From NCBI GenBank assembly GCA_018821785.1, contig JAHJLI010000043.1, positions 1 through 64,000 on the forward strand: DNA of 64,000 nt. Reading direction: 5' to 3'. Made by a program: the position numbers and the translations under genes. The DNA comes from Pseudomonadota bacterium (GTDB lineage Bacteria; Desulfobacterota; Desulfobulbia; Desulfobulbales; Desulfocapsaceae). The notes below the pieces were generated by a model. The model was not told the origin of the DNA. It did no database searches and saw nothing but the letters and a program-made list of their open reading frames with translations. Below are positions 33,916-42,286 of the stretch, piece after piece (the first letter of the stretch is position 1; the number at the start of each line of letters is the position of its first letter).

Positions 33916-34463
33916 CGACCGGCCAGACGATCAACCCAAACGACAAAATCGCCCATATACCTGGCGAGACGACGTTTGGTGTCTTCATCGATCAACAGGC
34001 CACCGGCATCGAATTTATCCTGAACCATCGGAACGAGAAAGGGTGGGGCCGGCACAACCGGACTGAGTGTTGCGGCAAGTACCTGAGCCAGATGTGCCTG
34101 GGCTCGAGCACCACCAATAAGACTTGGAGAGGCGCTGATAATAGCGCAAGGTTTACCAGCCAACACCGATTTATAGGCAGGACGAGAAGCCCAGTCGATA
34201 GCGTTTTTCAACACCCCGGGAAAGGAATAATTGTATTCGGGGGTGGCAAACAGCACCCCGTCGGCATAGCGCACCGCCTGCAGAAGTTGCAGCACCGCTT
34301 CCGGCTTGTTGTCGGTATCGAGATCCTTATTATAATGAGGAATTTCGCCACACCCGATAAGCGTCAATTCCGCGCCTTCAGGCATGAGACCAACCGCAGC
34401 CTCTAGAAGTCTGGTATTATACGAACCTTTCCGCAAACTGCCGCTGATTCCCAGTAGTTTCAT
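33912..34463 (-). CDS. NADPH-dependent FMN reductase family protein
   Basis: A 183-residue flavodoxin-like protein (NQR/ChrR type). The FMN phosphate loop GISGSLRKGSYNTRL is at residues 5-19, followed by ATPEYNYSFPGVLKNAIDWASRP, which is the second flavin-binding block. Members reduce quinones, azo compounds or flavin with NAD(P)H. It is the last gene of the long minus-strand run that starts with the transhydroxylase, 83 bases after the TPR gene. A quinone-reducing role beside a polyphenol pathway would make sense but is inference. The 3' end overlaps the eCIS operon by 4 bases, convergently. Confidence 0.9.
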   Translation of the reverse strand: MKLLGISGSLRKGSYNTRLLEAAVGLMPEGAELTLIGCGEIPHYNKDLDTDNKPEAVLQLLQAVRYADGVLFATPEYNYSFPGVLKNAIDWASRPAYKSVLAGKPCAIISASPSLIGGARAQAHLAQVLAATLSPVVPAPPFLVPMVQDKFDAGGLLIDEDTKRRLARYMGDFVVWVDRLAGR

Positions 34464-34546
34464 GGCTTCGCTAACTCCCTGATCCGAAAACTTATAATTT
34501 GTGCTTCGGCCCCGTTGCTCTCTGGTTGGCTGTCTGTTTTAACCGC

Positions 34547-36076
34547 TCAATGCACTGCTGAAACAGCTCCTGATTTTGGTGGTGGCGGTTTTAAAATTTT
34601 CTCAGCTCTGGCAGTATATTCCTTACTGTCGGCAACACGACCCATCGCATTATAAAGCTTGGCAAAGGTTTTAAAAACTGTGGCAAGATGCGGGCTGTTT
34701 TTCTCGCCGTTCTGTTCGAGTATTTTTCTTGCCGCAAACAGCCTTTTTTCCGCCTCGTCATTCCTGCCGGCTGCCATATAGAGGCTGGCGAGGTTATGGT
34801 TGGCCTGGGCCACAGCCGGATGGTGCTCACCTTGTACACTCTCCCATACCGCGAGCGATCGCTGCAACAACTCCTCGGCCTTTGCCATCTCGCCCCGCTC
34901 CTGATGAATGGCGGCTATATTTTCCAAAGACTGAGTGATCGCCGGATGGGTTGCGCCAAAGGCCTTTTCCCGAATGGCCAGCGCCTTACCATGCTGCTTC
35001 AGGGCAAGGGTTTTCTCTCCCCTCAGCGAATGCACCACCCCAAGATTGTTCAACGACTGGGCCACAGCCGGATGGGTCTTGCCGAAAACCTTTTCGCGCG
35101 CGGCAAGAGATGTTTCAAAGAGAGGGAACGCTAACTCATGCCGTGCGCTGTCGAGATAGATTTCCCCAAGATCATTCTGCACCCTGGCGGTTGCCGGATC
35201 ATCTTTACCAACAGAGGCGATGTAGCCGCCCAAGGCCTCCTGCAGCAAGGTTTCGGATTTTTCTTTCTTTCCGGTTTCAGCGCAAATCCCGGCCAGCCGC
35301 TCGAGAACCGCCGCCGTTTCAACATGTTCAGGACCGAGAGTGCTTTTGAAAATTTCCAGTGCCTGATTAAAAAATGGCTCGGCAGCGGCAACATGGCCTC
35401 GGGCCACGTAGACCTCGGCCATAAGACTGAGACATGCGGCGAAATCGGGATGCTCCGGATCGATACTTTTTTCGAGGACAATAATCGCCCGGCGCAGTTT
35501 CTCTTCAGCCAAATCAACCCTTCCAGCCTGAAGATCGAACACCGCCATCCCTTTGAGAAAGGTGGCGAGGTGCGGATCATCTGCCCCGAGCTTCTCCTCG
35601 ACAAGGGCAAGACCCTTGTTTAAATGAATCAGGGCATTTTCAGAATCACCAAGACCCTGAAGAATCATTGCCAAATGGTGAATGGCCAGGGCATGATGAC
35701 GCGGGTCAGTCTCGAGCTGCCCATGCATTTCAACAACCCGTTCCATACATTGCCTGGCCTCGTCTAGCTCCTGTCGCGAAAGATGGAGTTCAGCGAGATT
35801 CATCAGGGTCTCGGCAATTTCCGGGGCGAACTGCCCATGCAGAGCCTCTGAAATGGCAAGGGATTTTTGGAAGGCCTTTTCACTCTCTTCGAACTTCCCG
35901 GACATATGGCACAACTCTCCGATATTATTGAGAGATACTGCACTATTGGCATGGTTTTCACCATGTTCCTTAAGAGCAATATCCGCCGCTCGGTTTGCCG
36001 CCAGCAGGGCCTCATCAATCTGCCCTTTGCCGATCAGTTCAATGACCAGATCATTCGCCTCTTTCCAACCTTCCAT
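34547..36076 (-). CDS. Tetratricopeptide (kinesin-light-chain-type TPR) repeat protein
   Basis: A 509-residue protein made almost entirely of about 42-residue TPR units, each with the pattern LxxLAxxYxxxGxxxxAExxxxxAL and HPxxAxxLxNLA spacing (for example the units around ALNNIGELCH, TLMNLAELHL, SLNNLGVVHS, SLENIAAIHQ, ANHNLASLYM). The start at 36076 (MEGWKEANDL) has an AAGGGAAG ribosome site; an upstream extension with an odd, Arg-rich sequence is rejected. No signal peptide or other domain is visible. It follows the thiolase gene by 44 bases. It is probably a protein-protein interaction scaffold with no evident metabolic role. Confidence 0.88.
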   Translation of the reverse strand: MEGWKEANDLVIELIGKGQIDEALLAANRAADIALKEHGENHANSAVSLNNIGELCHMSGKFEESEKAFQKSLAISEALHGQFAPEIAETLMNLAELHLSRQELDEARQCMERVVEMHGQLETDPRHHALAIHHLAMILQGLGDSENALIHLNKGLALVEEKLGADDPHLATFLKGMAVFDLQAGRVDLAEEKLRRAIIVLEKSIDPEHPDFAACLSLMAEVYVARGHVAAAEPFFNQALEIFKSTLGPEHVETAAVLERLAGICAETGKKEKSETLLQEALGGYIASVGKDDPATARVQNDLGEIYLDSARHELAFPLFETSLAAREKVFGKTHPAVAQSLNNLGVVHSLRGEKTLALKQHGKALAIREKAFGATHPAITQSLENIAAIHQERGEMAKAEELLQRSLAVWESVQGEHHPAVAQANHNLASLYMAAGRNDEAEKRLFAARKILEQNGEKNSPHLATVFKTFAKLYNAMGRVADSKEYTARAEKILKPPPPKSGAVSAVH

Positions 36077-36120
36077 AGTTCTTCCCTTGCCGTCTGATAC
36101 CCTTGGAACACAGTATGCTG

Positions 36121-37302
36121 TCAGATGGTCATAATAGTTGTGCCGCTGTTGCCCATCAGTCCATAGGTCTGAGCCATTGCCACCTTCGCGCCTTGCACCT
36201 GACGCTCGCCGCATCTGCCTCTCAGCTGGTTGGCACATTCGATGACCTGCCAGAGAGCCTGAGCTGAAAGTGCCTCGCCATGCGAAGAAAATCCACCGCT
36301 TGGATTGACGGGCAGTTTTCCACCGATTTTCGTCATACCGTCACGCAGCATTTTATCCGCTTCTCCCTCTTTACAGAACCCGCATGTTTCCAAGTACACC
36401 AGATAATGCCAGGAGCTGTTGTCGGGGAGTTCCAGAACATCGATGTCTTCCGGTCCGATTCCTGACTTTTTATAGGCCTGCTGGGAAGCCGAATAGCTTT
36501 CACTGAGCATGGGGGCCTCGGCAACGGCCGGGCAGGACAATGCGGAGATACGGATGGTTGGGTCACCATAAATGGCGCTGCCCATGGTGGTGGCGTTAAT
36601 CTTCACGGCTTTGTCGGCCTTACTGATCAAATCCTTGTCGGCGGTAACGATAACTGCGGCAGCGCCGGTACTGACCGGGCAGATCTCATACAGTCTGAGA
36701 GGATCACAGACATAGGCGGACTTCAGTACCTCTTCCAGGCTGTAGGTCTTTTTGAACCGGGCATGCGGGTTCTTGGAACCGTACTCGCTCATCAGGACCT
36801 TGACCAGTGCCAGATCCTCTTCGGTGGTACCGTATTTCGCCATTCTTTTCCGGCATTCAAGCGCCCAGTAGATCGGGTTGGGCAGACCACCCATTTTCCA
36901 TCTGATCACGTCCCGGTCCTGCACCGCATTGTCCGACTTGGCGGTGAGAAAACCTTTCGGTGATACATCGGCACCAAAGGCGAGAGCCGTATCGGTCTCA
37001 CCGGCAGCGATACTGTTATACGCCATTCTGATAGAGGCAGAACCGGTAGCACAGGCATTGTAGACGTTGACCACCGGAATACCGGTTTCGCCGAAAATGG
37101 ACTCCAGATATTGACCGGAAAGGTGTCCAGCATTACCACCGTAAATAAAAATTCCGGCCATGATAGCCTGAATCTTTTTCCATTCTATGTTCGCGTCTTT
37201 CAAAGCGCCGTCGACAGCCACAGCCGCGAAATCGGCAAATACCTTCTCAGAGAAGCCCGTCCAGGGGTGTATCCCGGTTCCAATAATATATACATCTCTC
37301 AT
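36121..37302 (-). CDS. Thiolase-like protein (SCP2/lipid-transfer type)
   Basis: A 393-residue thiolase of the SCP-x/benzoylsuccinyl-CoA-thiolase type. The nucleophile Cys lies in NVYNACATGSASIRMA; the second-half His is in GGFSSHGEALSAQ. The third thiolase Cys is not obvious in the C-terminal GLMGNSGTTIMTI. Such proteins work in pairs with an OB-fold zinc protein (DUF35), which is exactly the gene encoded just upstream. Known pairs cleave or form beta-ketoacyl-CoA or acylphloroglucinol bonds (BbsAB, PhlBC). Here it probably cleaves the beta-ketoacyl-CoA made by the pathway. An internal structural role with no catalysis cannot be excluded. Confidence 0.85.
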   Translation of the reverse strand: MRDVYIIGTGIHPWTGFSEKVFADFAAVAVDGALKDANIEWKKIQAIMAGIFIYGGNAGHLSGQYLESIFGETGIPVVNVYNACATGSASIRMAYNSIAAGETDTALAFGADVSPKGFLTAKSDNAVQDRDVIRWKMGGLPNPIYWALECRKRMAKYGTTEEDLALVKVLMSEYGSKNPHARFKKTYSLEEVLKSAYVCDPLRLYEICPVSTGAAAVIVTADKDLISKADKAVKINATTMGSAIYGDPTIRISALSCPAVAEAPMLSESYSASQQAYKKSGIGPEDIDVLELPDNSSWHYLVYLETCGFCKEGEADKMLRDGMTKIGGKLPVNPSGGFSSHGEALSAQALWQVIECANQLRGRCGERQVQGAKVAMAQTYGLMGNSGTTIMTI

Positions 37303-37362
37303 CGTCGTTATCCCTTATAATGGTTATCGCAAAATCGATTATTTACACCCCACCAGGGGGTA

Positions 37363-37417
37363 TAGGTACCTTCACCAAATTCATTTAAAAAACAAAAAAT
37401 GAATTTCTAAGGTACTA
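37363..37417 (-). repeat. Dispersed hairpin repeat, family 2, copy 2
   Basis: Read on the minus strand, the element begins on the TAG stop codon of the OB-fold gene with the outer arm TAGTACCTT, which pairs with AAGGTACCTA at the far end with one bulge. The inner arms AAATTCATTT and AAATGAATTT pair perfectly around a T-rich loop. Copy 1 at 4243-4304 has the same outer stem, bulge position and GTGAAGGTAC block; the inner stem differs by compensating changes (CAT/ATG here, CGT/ACG there). A further small GC hairpin (ACCCC, GGGGT) follows downstream. It could end or stabilise the upstream transcript. Confidence 0.55.
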
Positions 37418-37846
37418 AACAGCCTGAAACGCCCAGGTCACCACTTGCTGTTTTTCCTCATTGGTATACATCTCAAGAATGGTCGTTTCCATTTCCATCC
37501 CGAGCTTCAGGGTTTTCAGATCGGTATTGGTTATAATACCGGTAACCTGAATTTTTTCGTCTTCAAACTCGACCAGACCGATACCGTACGGGGTAATCTT
37601 CTGCTCTGTCTTAAAGGGTGCGGGACAGGGATAATATTGAACGGTATAACTCGCCAGCTTGCCTTTCTTAGCAAGCAGCACATCTTCCACACCCTCACGC
37701 GTGCAACCGGGGCGGTGTTGATAATGCTCCTTCGGAAAGAAATACGTTCCACAGGAGTTGCATTTTGCACTCATCAGTCTGACTTCGCCAGTCGACCAGT
37801 CGACCAAATTCGGTATCCGAGCTACTTTATTTGCCATTTTATCCAT
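37415..37846 (-). CDS. OB-fold zinc-ribbon acyl-CoA-associated protein (DUF35 family)
   Basis: A 143-residue DUF35 protein. The N-terminal zinc ribbon has Cys29, Cys32 (AKCNSCGTYFFP) and Cys48 (HRPGC); a fourth ligand is not clear. The C-terminal OB fold contains GKLASYTVQYYPCPAPF and ITPYGIGLVEFEDE. DUF35 proteins bind CoA and shuttle acyl groups as obligate partners of thiolase-like enzymes, here the gene 112 bases downstream. The ATG start has AAGGAAT upstream. It is co-directional with the enoyl-CoA hydratase 35 bases upstream. Confidence 0.88.
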   Translation of the reverse strand: MDKMANKVARIPNLVDWSTGEVRLMSAKCNSCGTYFFPKEHYQHRPGCTREGVEDVLLAKKGKLASYTVQYYPCPAPFKTEQKITPYGIGLVEFEDEKIQVTGIITNTDLKTLKLGMEMETTILEMYTNEEKQQVVTWAFQAV

Positions 37847-37881
37847 CGTCTTATTCCTTGGTTGATATCTCTATAGTGCTG

Positions 37882-38649
37882 TTAACGGCCGACAAACTGC
37901 GGCGCCCTTTTTTCGAGGAATGCATTGACCCCTTCCACCTTGTCTTCCAGACTGAGAGAAAGGCTGTAGAGTTCGTACTCGTACTTCAAACCACTTTCCA
38001 GATTGGTCTGCATGCCGCGGTTGATGGCGGTTTTTGCGAGTTTTAAAGCAGCGGCGCTCTTACCGGCGATTTTTTTGGCCATCTCTTTGGCAGTGGGCAT
38101 CAGCTCGTCCATGGGCACCACCCGGTTAACGAGACCAATGCGGTCTGCCTCTTCGGCACGGATGATATCGCCGGTGAAAATCAACTCCTTGGCTCTGCAG
38201 GCACCGATGAGCCGTTGCAAACGCTGGGTGCCACCGCCACCGGGGATAATGCCGATGTTGATCTCGGTCTGGCCGAATTTAGCTTTATCGGAAGCAATGA
38301 TAATGTCACAGCCCATGGCTATTTCGCAGCCGCCGCCCAGGCAAAAACCGTTGACGGCGGCAATGACCGGCTTTTCCAGCTTTTCAACCATTTCCCCCAG
38401 CCGCATGATGTTGTGGGCGGCATAGGGTGTGGTCTTGTTGAACTCCTTGATATCGCTGCCGGCGACAAAAGCCTTGCCGTTGCCGGTGAGGATAAGCACC
38501 TTGATAGTGTCATCGGCAGCCACGTCACCAATGGCCTCGCGGAATTCGGCCCTGGTCTGGTTATTCAGGGCGTTCATCGCCTCGGGACGGTTAAAAGTGA
38601 TAATGGCGATATTCTCTTCTTTTTCCAGTATGATGTTTTCGTAAGCCAT
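37882..38649 (-). CDS. Enoyl-CoA hydratase/isomerase (crotonase family)
   Basis: A 255-residue crotonase. Residues include the oxyanion-hole block AFVAGSDIKEF and the NGFCLGGGCEIAMGCD block, with the first catalytic Glu in the latter and the second in KFGQTEINIGIIPGGGGTQRL, so both acidic residues of a hydratase are present. The start at 38649 (MAYENI) is chosen because GTGGAG just upstream serves as ribosome site; a GTG-started form would consume it. It is 12 bases downstream of the synthetase alpha gene and in the same operon. It probably hydrates an unsaturated acyl-CoA in the ring-cleavage product pathway. Confidence 0.92.
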   Translation of the reverse strand: MAYENIILEKEENIAIITFNRPEAMNALNNQTRAEFREAIGDVAADDTIKVLILTGNGKAFVAGSDIKEFNKTTPYAAHNIMRLGEMVEKLEKPVIAAVNGFCLGGGCEIAMGCDIIIASDKAKFGQTEINIGIIPGGGGTQRLQRLIGACRAKELIFTGDIIRAEEADRIGLVNRVVPMDELMPTAKEMAKKIAGKSAAALKLAKTAINRGMQTNLESGLKYEYELYSLSLSLEDKVEGVNAFLEKRAPQFVGR

Positions 38650-38661
38650 GCGTTTCTCCAC

Positions 38662-40044
38662 TTAGGCTGATAATTTTTGCCGGCGGATGCCGTACTCACA
38701 CAATTTGCTCAAAGCCTTTACTCCCGAGATCAAAGAAGGGAACACAGGCAGTTCTTTTCCCATTTCGTCCATGATGACGTGTTTATATTTGTTGTATCCG
38801 ACGATCATGCAGACGACCAAAGGCTTGCCGACCTCTTTGACGATTTTCTGAATGATTTTTTTCTGCACAGCTTCCTGGGTATACTCAAAACCTGCAAGAA
38901 TTAACACCGCAGCATCGATGTTTGCATCTCTGAAGGCTTCAGGGAAAGTGGTTTCCAGGGTTTTGGTGAAACCAATCTTGGTTACACTAAAATACAAATC
39001 AATCGGATTTGACACCGGCGTATCGAACATGTCCTTCAGTTTTTCAGTTGTTTCCGGAGTCAGTTTTGGTAATTCCAGACCATGGCTGGCACACAGATCA
39101 GAAACATTAACCCCGACGCTGCCGGCCAGAGTGATCACTGCAACGCGATTGCCTTTGGGGAGCGGCTGCGTCGAGAAAACCTTGGCAAAATCTTTAAGTT
39201 CCGTGAAATCATCGGCCATGATCATGCCAGTCTGCTTGACGGCCGCTTCGACAATCTTGGCATTGCTGGCGATACTGCCGGTATGACTCATGGCGGCTTT
39301 GGCACCGGCTTCCGTGCGTCCGCCGCTGAGAAAAATAACCGGTTTTTTTGCCGCTACTTTTTTCGCTATCCGTGTGAGATTTCTGCCATCGGTAATAGTT
39401 TCCAGATACATGGAAATGACATCGACATCTTCTTCGTTGCCGAAGTATTCCAACAAGTCATTTTCATTAACATCGCATTTATTGCCGATGGAACACACTT
39501 TACTGATATTCAAACTTTCATTTTCTACGATATCCGAGGCCATCCCGGCAGCAAGGAGTCCGGATTGTCCAATGAGTACCACATTGCCCTGAGGGACCTT
39601 TTTGGTCATAGGGTAAATGGATGTTACAATACCCCTTGATACGATACCGGAGCAGTTTGGCCCCATCACCCGAATATTGTTTTTCTTGGCAATATCTACT
39701 ATCTGTTGCTGATAAACCTTACCATCTCCACCCATCTCAGCAAATCCGGCGGACTCGATAATTATCGCCTTGACTCCTTTTTTTGCACATTCTTCAAGAG
39801 TTGCAACAGTCATTTTCGGGGTGGGGAGAGCGGTGATAACCAGGTCAACTTCGCCGGGGATGTCGGTTACCGATTTGTATACCTTATAGCCTAATATTTC
39901 ATCTGCTTTCGGATTTACCGGATAAACGTCTCCGGCAAAATCGCTGCCCGCGATATTGTTGACAATGACATAGCCAAGCTTTCCGGGAGATCCGCTGGCC
40001 CCGACGATCGCCACAGATTTTGGTTTAAAAAAAAGATCCATCAT
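38662..40044 (-). CDS. ADP-forming acyl-CoA synthetase, alpha (CoA-binding) subunit
   Basis: A 460-residue subunit with a CoA-binding Rossmann domain (SVAIVGASGSPGKLGYVIVNN), then the succinyl-CoA-synthetase-like domains. The phospho-His region is AAMSHTGSIASNAKI. The enzyme class converts acyl-CoA, ADP and phosphate to acid, CoA and ATP, giving substrate-level ATP. Starts at 40044 and 40041 are both ATG; AAAGGACGG upstream fits either. The ATP-grasp half is encoded separately upstream (40210-40908), with a dispersed repeat between them. Both halves are needed. The acid substrate is unknown; acetate, or a longer acid from ring cleavage, is plausible. Confidence 0.9.
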   Translation of the reverse strand: MMDLFFKPKSVAIVGASGSPGKLGYVIVNNIAGSDFAGDVYPVNPKADEILGYKVYKSVTDIPGEVDLVITALPTPKMTVATLEECAKKGVKAIIIESAGFAEMGGDGKVYQQQIVDIAKKNNIRVMGPNCSGIVSRGIVTSIYPMTKKVPQGNVVLIGQSGLLAAGMASDIVENESLNISKVCSIGNKCDVNENDLLEYFGNEEDVDVISMYLETITDGRNLTRIAKKVAAKKPVIFLSGGRTEAGAKAAMSHTGSIASNAKIVEAAVKQTGMIMADDFTELKDFAKVFSTQPLPKGNRVAVITLAGSVGVNVSDLCASHGLELPKLTPETTEKLKDMFDTPVSNPIDLYFSVTKIGFTKTLETTFPEAFRDANIDAAVLILAGFEYTQEAVQKKIIQKIVKEVGKPLVVCMIVGYNKYKHVIMDEMGKELPVFPSLISGVKALSKLCEYGIRRQKLSA

Positions 40045-40104
40045 AATAATACCGTCCTTTTGATAGCTTTTTGGCATTTTGAAATTGAGGGATTTGTCTG
40101 CCTG

Positions 40105-40212
40105 TTTTTAGGGGCCGTTAAGAAATAACTCATACTATTTTCACCATTTCTTTACGGTCACTTATGCCGTTCATGACTTTGAAACAGATACTTATTGTTG
40201 AACGACGGCTTA
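40105..40212 (+). repeat. Dispersed hairpin repeat, family 1, copy 2
   Basis: The repeat lies between the beta and alpha synthetase genes, and its right end overlaps the TAA stop of the beta gene (minus strand). Hairpin arms are 40113-40126 (GGCCGTTAAGAAAT) and 40146-40159 (ATTTCTTTACGGTC). These are followed by CTTATGCCGTTCA, GACTTTGAAAC and a closing GACGGC. The copy at 400-512 shares CATTTCTTTAC, CTTATGCCGTTCA and GACTTTGAAAC. The copy at 53881-53990 shares TTTTAGG-CCGTTA-GAA at the left and CTTATGCCGTT. Stem pairs differ between copies in a compensating way. Confidence 0.62.
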
Positions 40213-40908
40213 TTCCTCAGAGAGGATAATCCGAGCATCGACGACCATTGCCCCGTCACTGTACGCAAAAACAGGATTCATATCGATTTCCTCGATACCC
40301 GGAGTGGCGTTGACAAAATCTGAGAGTTGCACCAACATTTTCTGCAGTCTCTCTATATCCGCAGGCTCTTTGCCGCGATAGCCGGCCAGTAGTTTTTTGC
40401 CCTTGATCTCTTCCATCATATCTACGGCGTCAGCTTTCTCGATAGGCACAATACGAAAAGCGACATCTTTCAGCACCTCAACAAAGACTCCACCAAGTCC
40501 AAACATAACCACCGGGCCAAAACTTTTGTCATGGATCATACCCATGATGATCTCTGTCCCGGGTCTCGCCATCGGCTGCACGGAAACACCTTCAATATCA
40601 GCACTTGGAGCGTAGGCCCGACAGGAGGTCATGATAGCTTCATAGGCCTCTTCAACTTCCACCCTGCTCTTCAGGTTCACCTTAACCCCACCGGAGTCGC
40701 TCTTATGGGTGATGTCCACCGAACTTACCTTCAAGACCACCGGATATCCGAACTCTTCACTCACCGATACGGCTTTCTCCTTGGATGTGGCAAGTACGGT
40801 CGAGGTACAGGTAATCCCGGCCTCGCCGAGAATCTGTTTGGCCTCGATCTCGGTGAGAACCTTCCTTTTCTCCTGTCTGGCCCTGCTAAGAATTTCTGCT
40901 GTTATCAT
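40210..40908 (-). CDS. ADP-forming acyl-CoA synthetase, beta (ATP-grasp) subunit
   Basis: A 232-residue ATP-grasp subunit. The family motif THKSDSGGVKVNL holds the His used for phosphate transfer between subunits. The C-terminus has GGVFVEVLKDVAFRIVPI and EIDMNPVF, standard in this class. The ATG at 40908 has GAGGAAG upstream. It pairs with the alpha subunit encoded next in the operon. Its short length is right for a stand-alone beta subunit; larger bacterial forms are fused. Confidence 0.92.
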   Translation of the reverse strand: MITAEILSRARQEKRKVLTEIEAKQILGEAGITCTSTVLATSKEKAVSVSEEFGYPVVLKVSSVDITHKSDSGGVKVNLKSRVEVEEAYEAIMTSCRAYAPSADIEGVSVQPMARPGTEIIMGMIHDKSFGPVVMFGLGGVFVEVLKDVAFRIVPIEKADAVDMMEEIKGKKLLAGYRGKEPADIERLQKMLVQLSDFVNATPGIEEIDMNPVFAYSDGAMVVDARIILSEE

Positions 40909-41037
40909 CGATCTTCCTCACGTATATTATTTGTCACGAAACATTAAGACGTTTCCATCGCTTCGATCATCAGAACAACCACATAATGAGATTTTTTGTC
41001 CTTGGCTTAACAAGGGGATCTTGATGTTTTTTAAGAG

Positions 41038-41367
41038 CTAAGGCGTGATAATAAACACTAACACTTCTGCTTGTTTGCCTCCGTTTACAACCACCTCTCG
41101 CTCCTCACCTGGTGCGATATAGATAAGATCTCCCGCATCCAGGACATGCCTTTCACCACCGCCGCTAACAGTTATCGACCCCTTAACCACATAATACAGC
41201 CGCTCCTTGGGCGAGGCACTCAGCTCCGCGCCGCCATTCGGCTGAAAGTAGGAATAACAGACCATCGTCCGTTTCGACTGTCCTTCAGCGATTTTCTGCA
41301 GCCCGTACACCCCGAAATGTTTGAAGGCTTCATATTGCACACCTTCCGTATCTTTCACACTTATCAT
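41038..41367 (-). CDS. Small cupin-domain protein
   Basis: A 109-residue single cupin barrel. The first cupin block includes GGAELSASPKERLYYVVKGSITVSGG and the second DAGDLIYIAPGEEREVVV; the metal His residues of typical cupins are mostly replaced, so a catalytic metal site is not evident. The start at ATG 41367 is preferred over an upstream TTG. It is co-directional with the transhydroxylase genes, 78 bases downstream of the iron-sulfur subunit. It may bind a pathway intermediate or assist the enzyme; the function is not assignable. Confidence 0.8.
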   Translation of the reverse strand: MISVKDTEGVQYEAFKHFGVYGLQKIAEGQSKRTMVCYSYFQPNGGAELSASPKERLYYVVKGSITVSGGGERHVLDAGDLIYIAPGEEREVVVNGGKQAEVLVFIITP

Positions 41368-41445
41368 CTTGTTTTCCGTGCTGTTATTTGAAAGTGACAA
41401 GAGGATTCGCCATCGGACCGAACTCCCCTTGTTTCAGGTTGGCGT

Positions 41446-42282
41446 TTATCTGGGAGCAAGGACGATCTCGCCGAGATTTATATCTTTTGTGGTCACAAAT
41501 TCAAGACTCGCATCTGCATACCCTGCAGCAGTCAAGGTCAGTTTGTAGCACTGGTTTTTGCCTAGACCCTCGAACTCAAAATCGCCAAACAGATCGGTGG
41601 TCGTCGACAACTCTAGTCCTCCGCCGGTCAGCCTCACCTGAACCCCTGGCGCGCACTCGCCGGCCTTATCCTTTAAAACCACCTCTCCTGCCACAAAACG
41701 TTTAGGAATGCCAACGTACTTGACAAGCGGTTTGGTAGCGAATTCCGGGTGCAGGTCCTCGACCGGTAGTGTTGCGGCAAGGATGGCGATTTCACTGGTT
41801 GGATCGTCAAGATCACCAAAGACCAGGGCGCCGGTGGGACAGGATTCGACGCAACGGGGCAGCTTCTCGCCTTCGTCCAGACGATGGGCGCAAAGGTTGC
41901 ACTTTTGCGGCACTTGCAGGTCACTGTTCCAGTAGATGACCCTATAGGGGCAGGCGCTGACAATTCCCCGCTGGCCTTTGGCCTTTTCCGGATCGATCAT
42001 GACTATCCCGTCTTTTCGCCGATACACCGCACCGCCAGTCGCCGGTCCCATGCAGGGGGCATCCTGGCAGTGCAAACAGGGCCTGGGGATATAGTCAAGC
42101 TTCGGTTTGGGATATTCCCCCCGCTCAATCTCCTGGATCTGCATCCAGAACTGACCATTCAACGGCTGGGCTGCCGAATAGCCGGGGTATTCATTGCCGA
42201 AATATTCATCCCGGCAGGCGAGGAAACAGTTGTAGCAACCGCTGCACTTCTTTACATCTATGAGAATGGAGTAAGTAGACAT
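41446..42282 (-). CDS. Transhydroxylase-type iron-sulfur subunit (AthS-like)
   Basis: A 278-residue protein. The N-terminal ~190 residues hold ferredoxin-type cysteine clusters (CSGCYNCFLACRDE; CLHCQDAPC; CPYR; CNLCAHRLDEGEKLPRCVESCPTGA), enough for three [4Fe-4S] centres. The C-terminal ~75 residues are a carboxypeptidase-regulatory/transthyretin-like beta sandwich (VQVRLTGGGLELSTTTDLFGDFEFEG). This unusual add-on also occurs in the small subunit of the Pelobacter pyrogallol-phloroglucinol transhydroxylase, by my recollection of that family. There is no twin-arginine signal, so it is cytoplasmic. It starts 4 bases after the catalytic subunit. Confidence 0.9.
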   Translation of the reverse strand: MSTYSILIDVKKCSGCYNCFLACRDEYFGNEYPGYSAAQPLNGQFWMQIQEIERGEYPKPKLDYIPRPCLHCQDAPCMGPATGGAVYRRKDGIVMIDPEKAKGQRGIVSACPYRVIYWNSDLQVPQKCNLCAHRLDEGEKLPRCVESCPTGALVFGDLDDPTSEIAILAATLPVEDLHPEFATKPLVKYVGIPKRFVAGEVVLKDKAGECAPGVQVRLTGGGLELSTTTDLFGDFEFEGLGKNQCYKLTLTAAGYADASLEFVTTKDINLGEIVLAPR

Positions 42283-42286
42283 GGCA

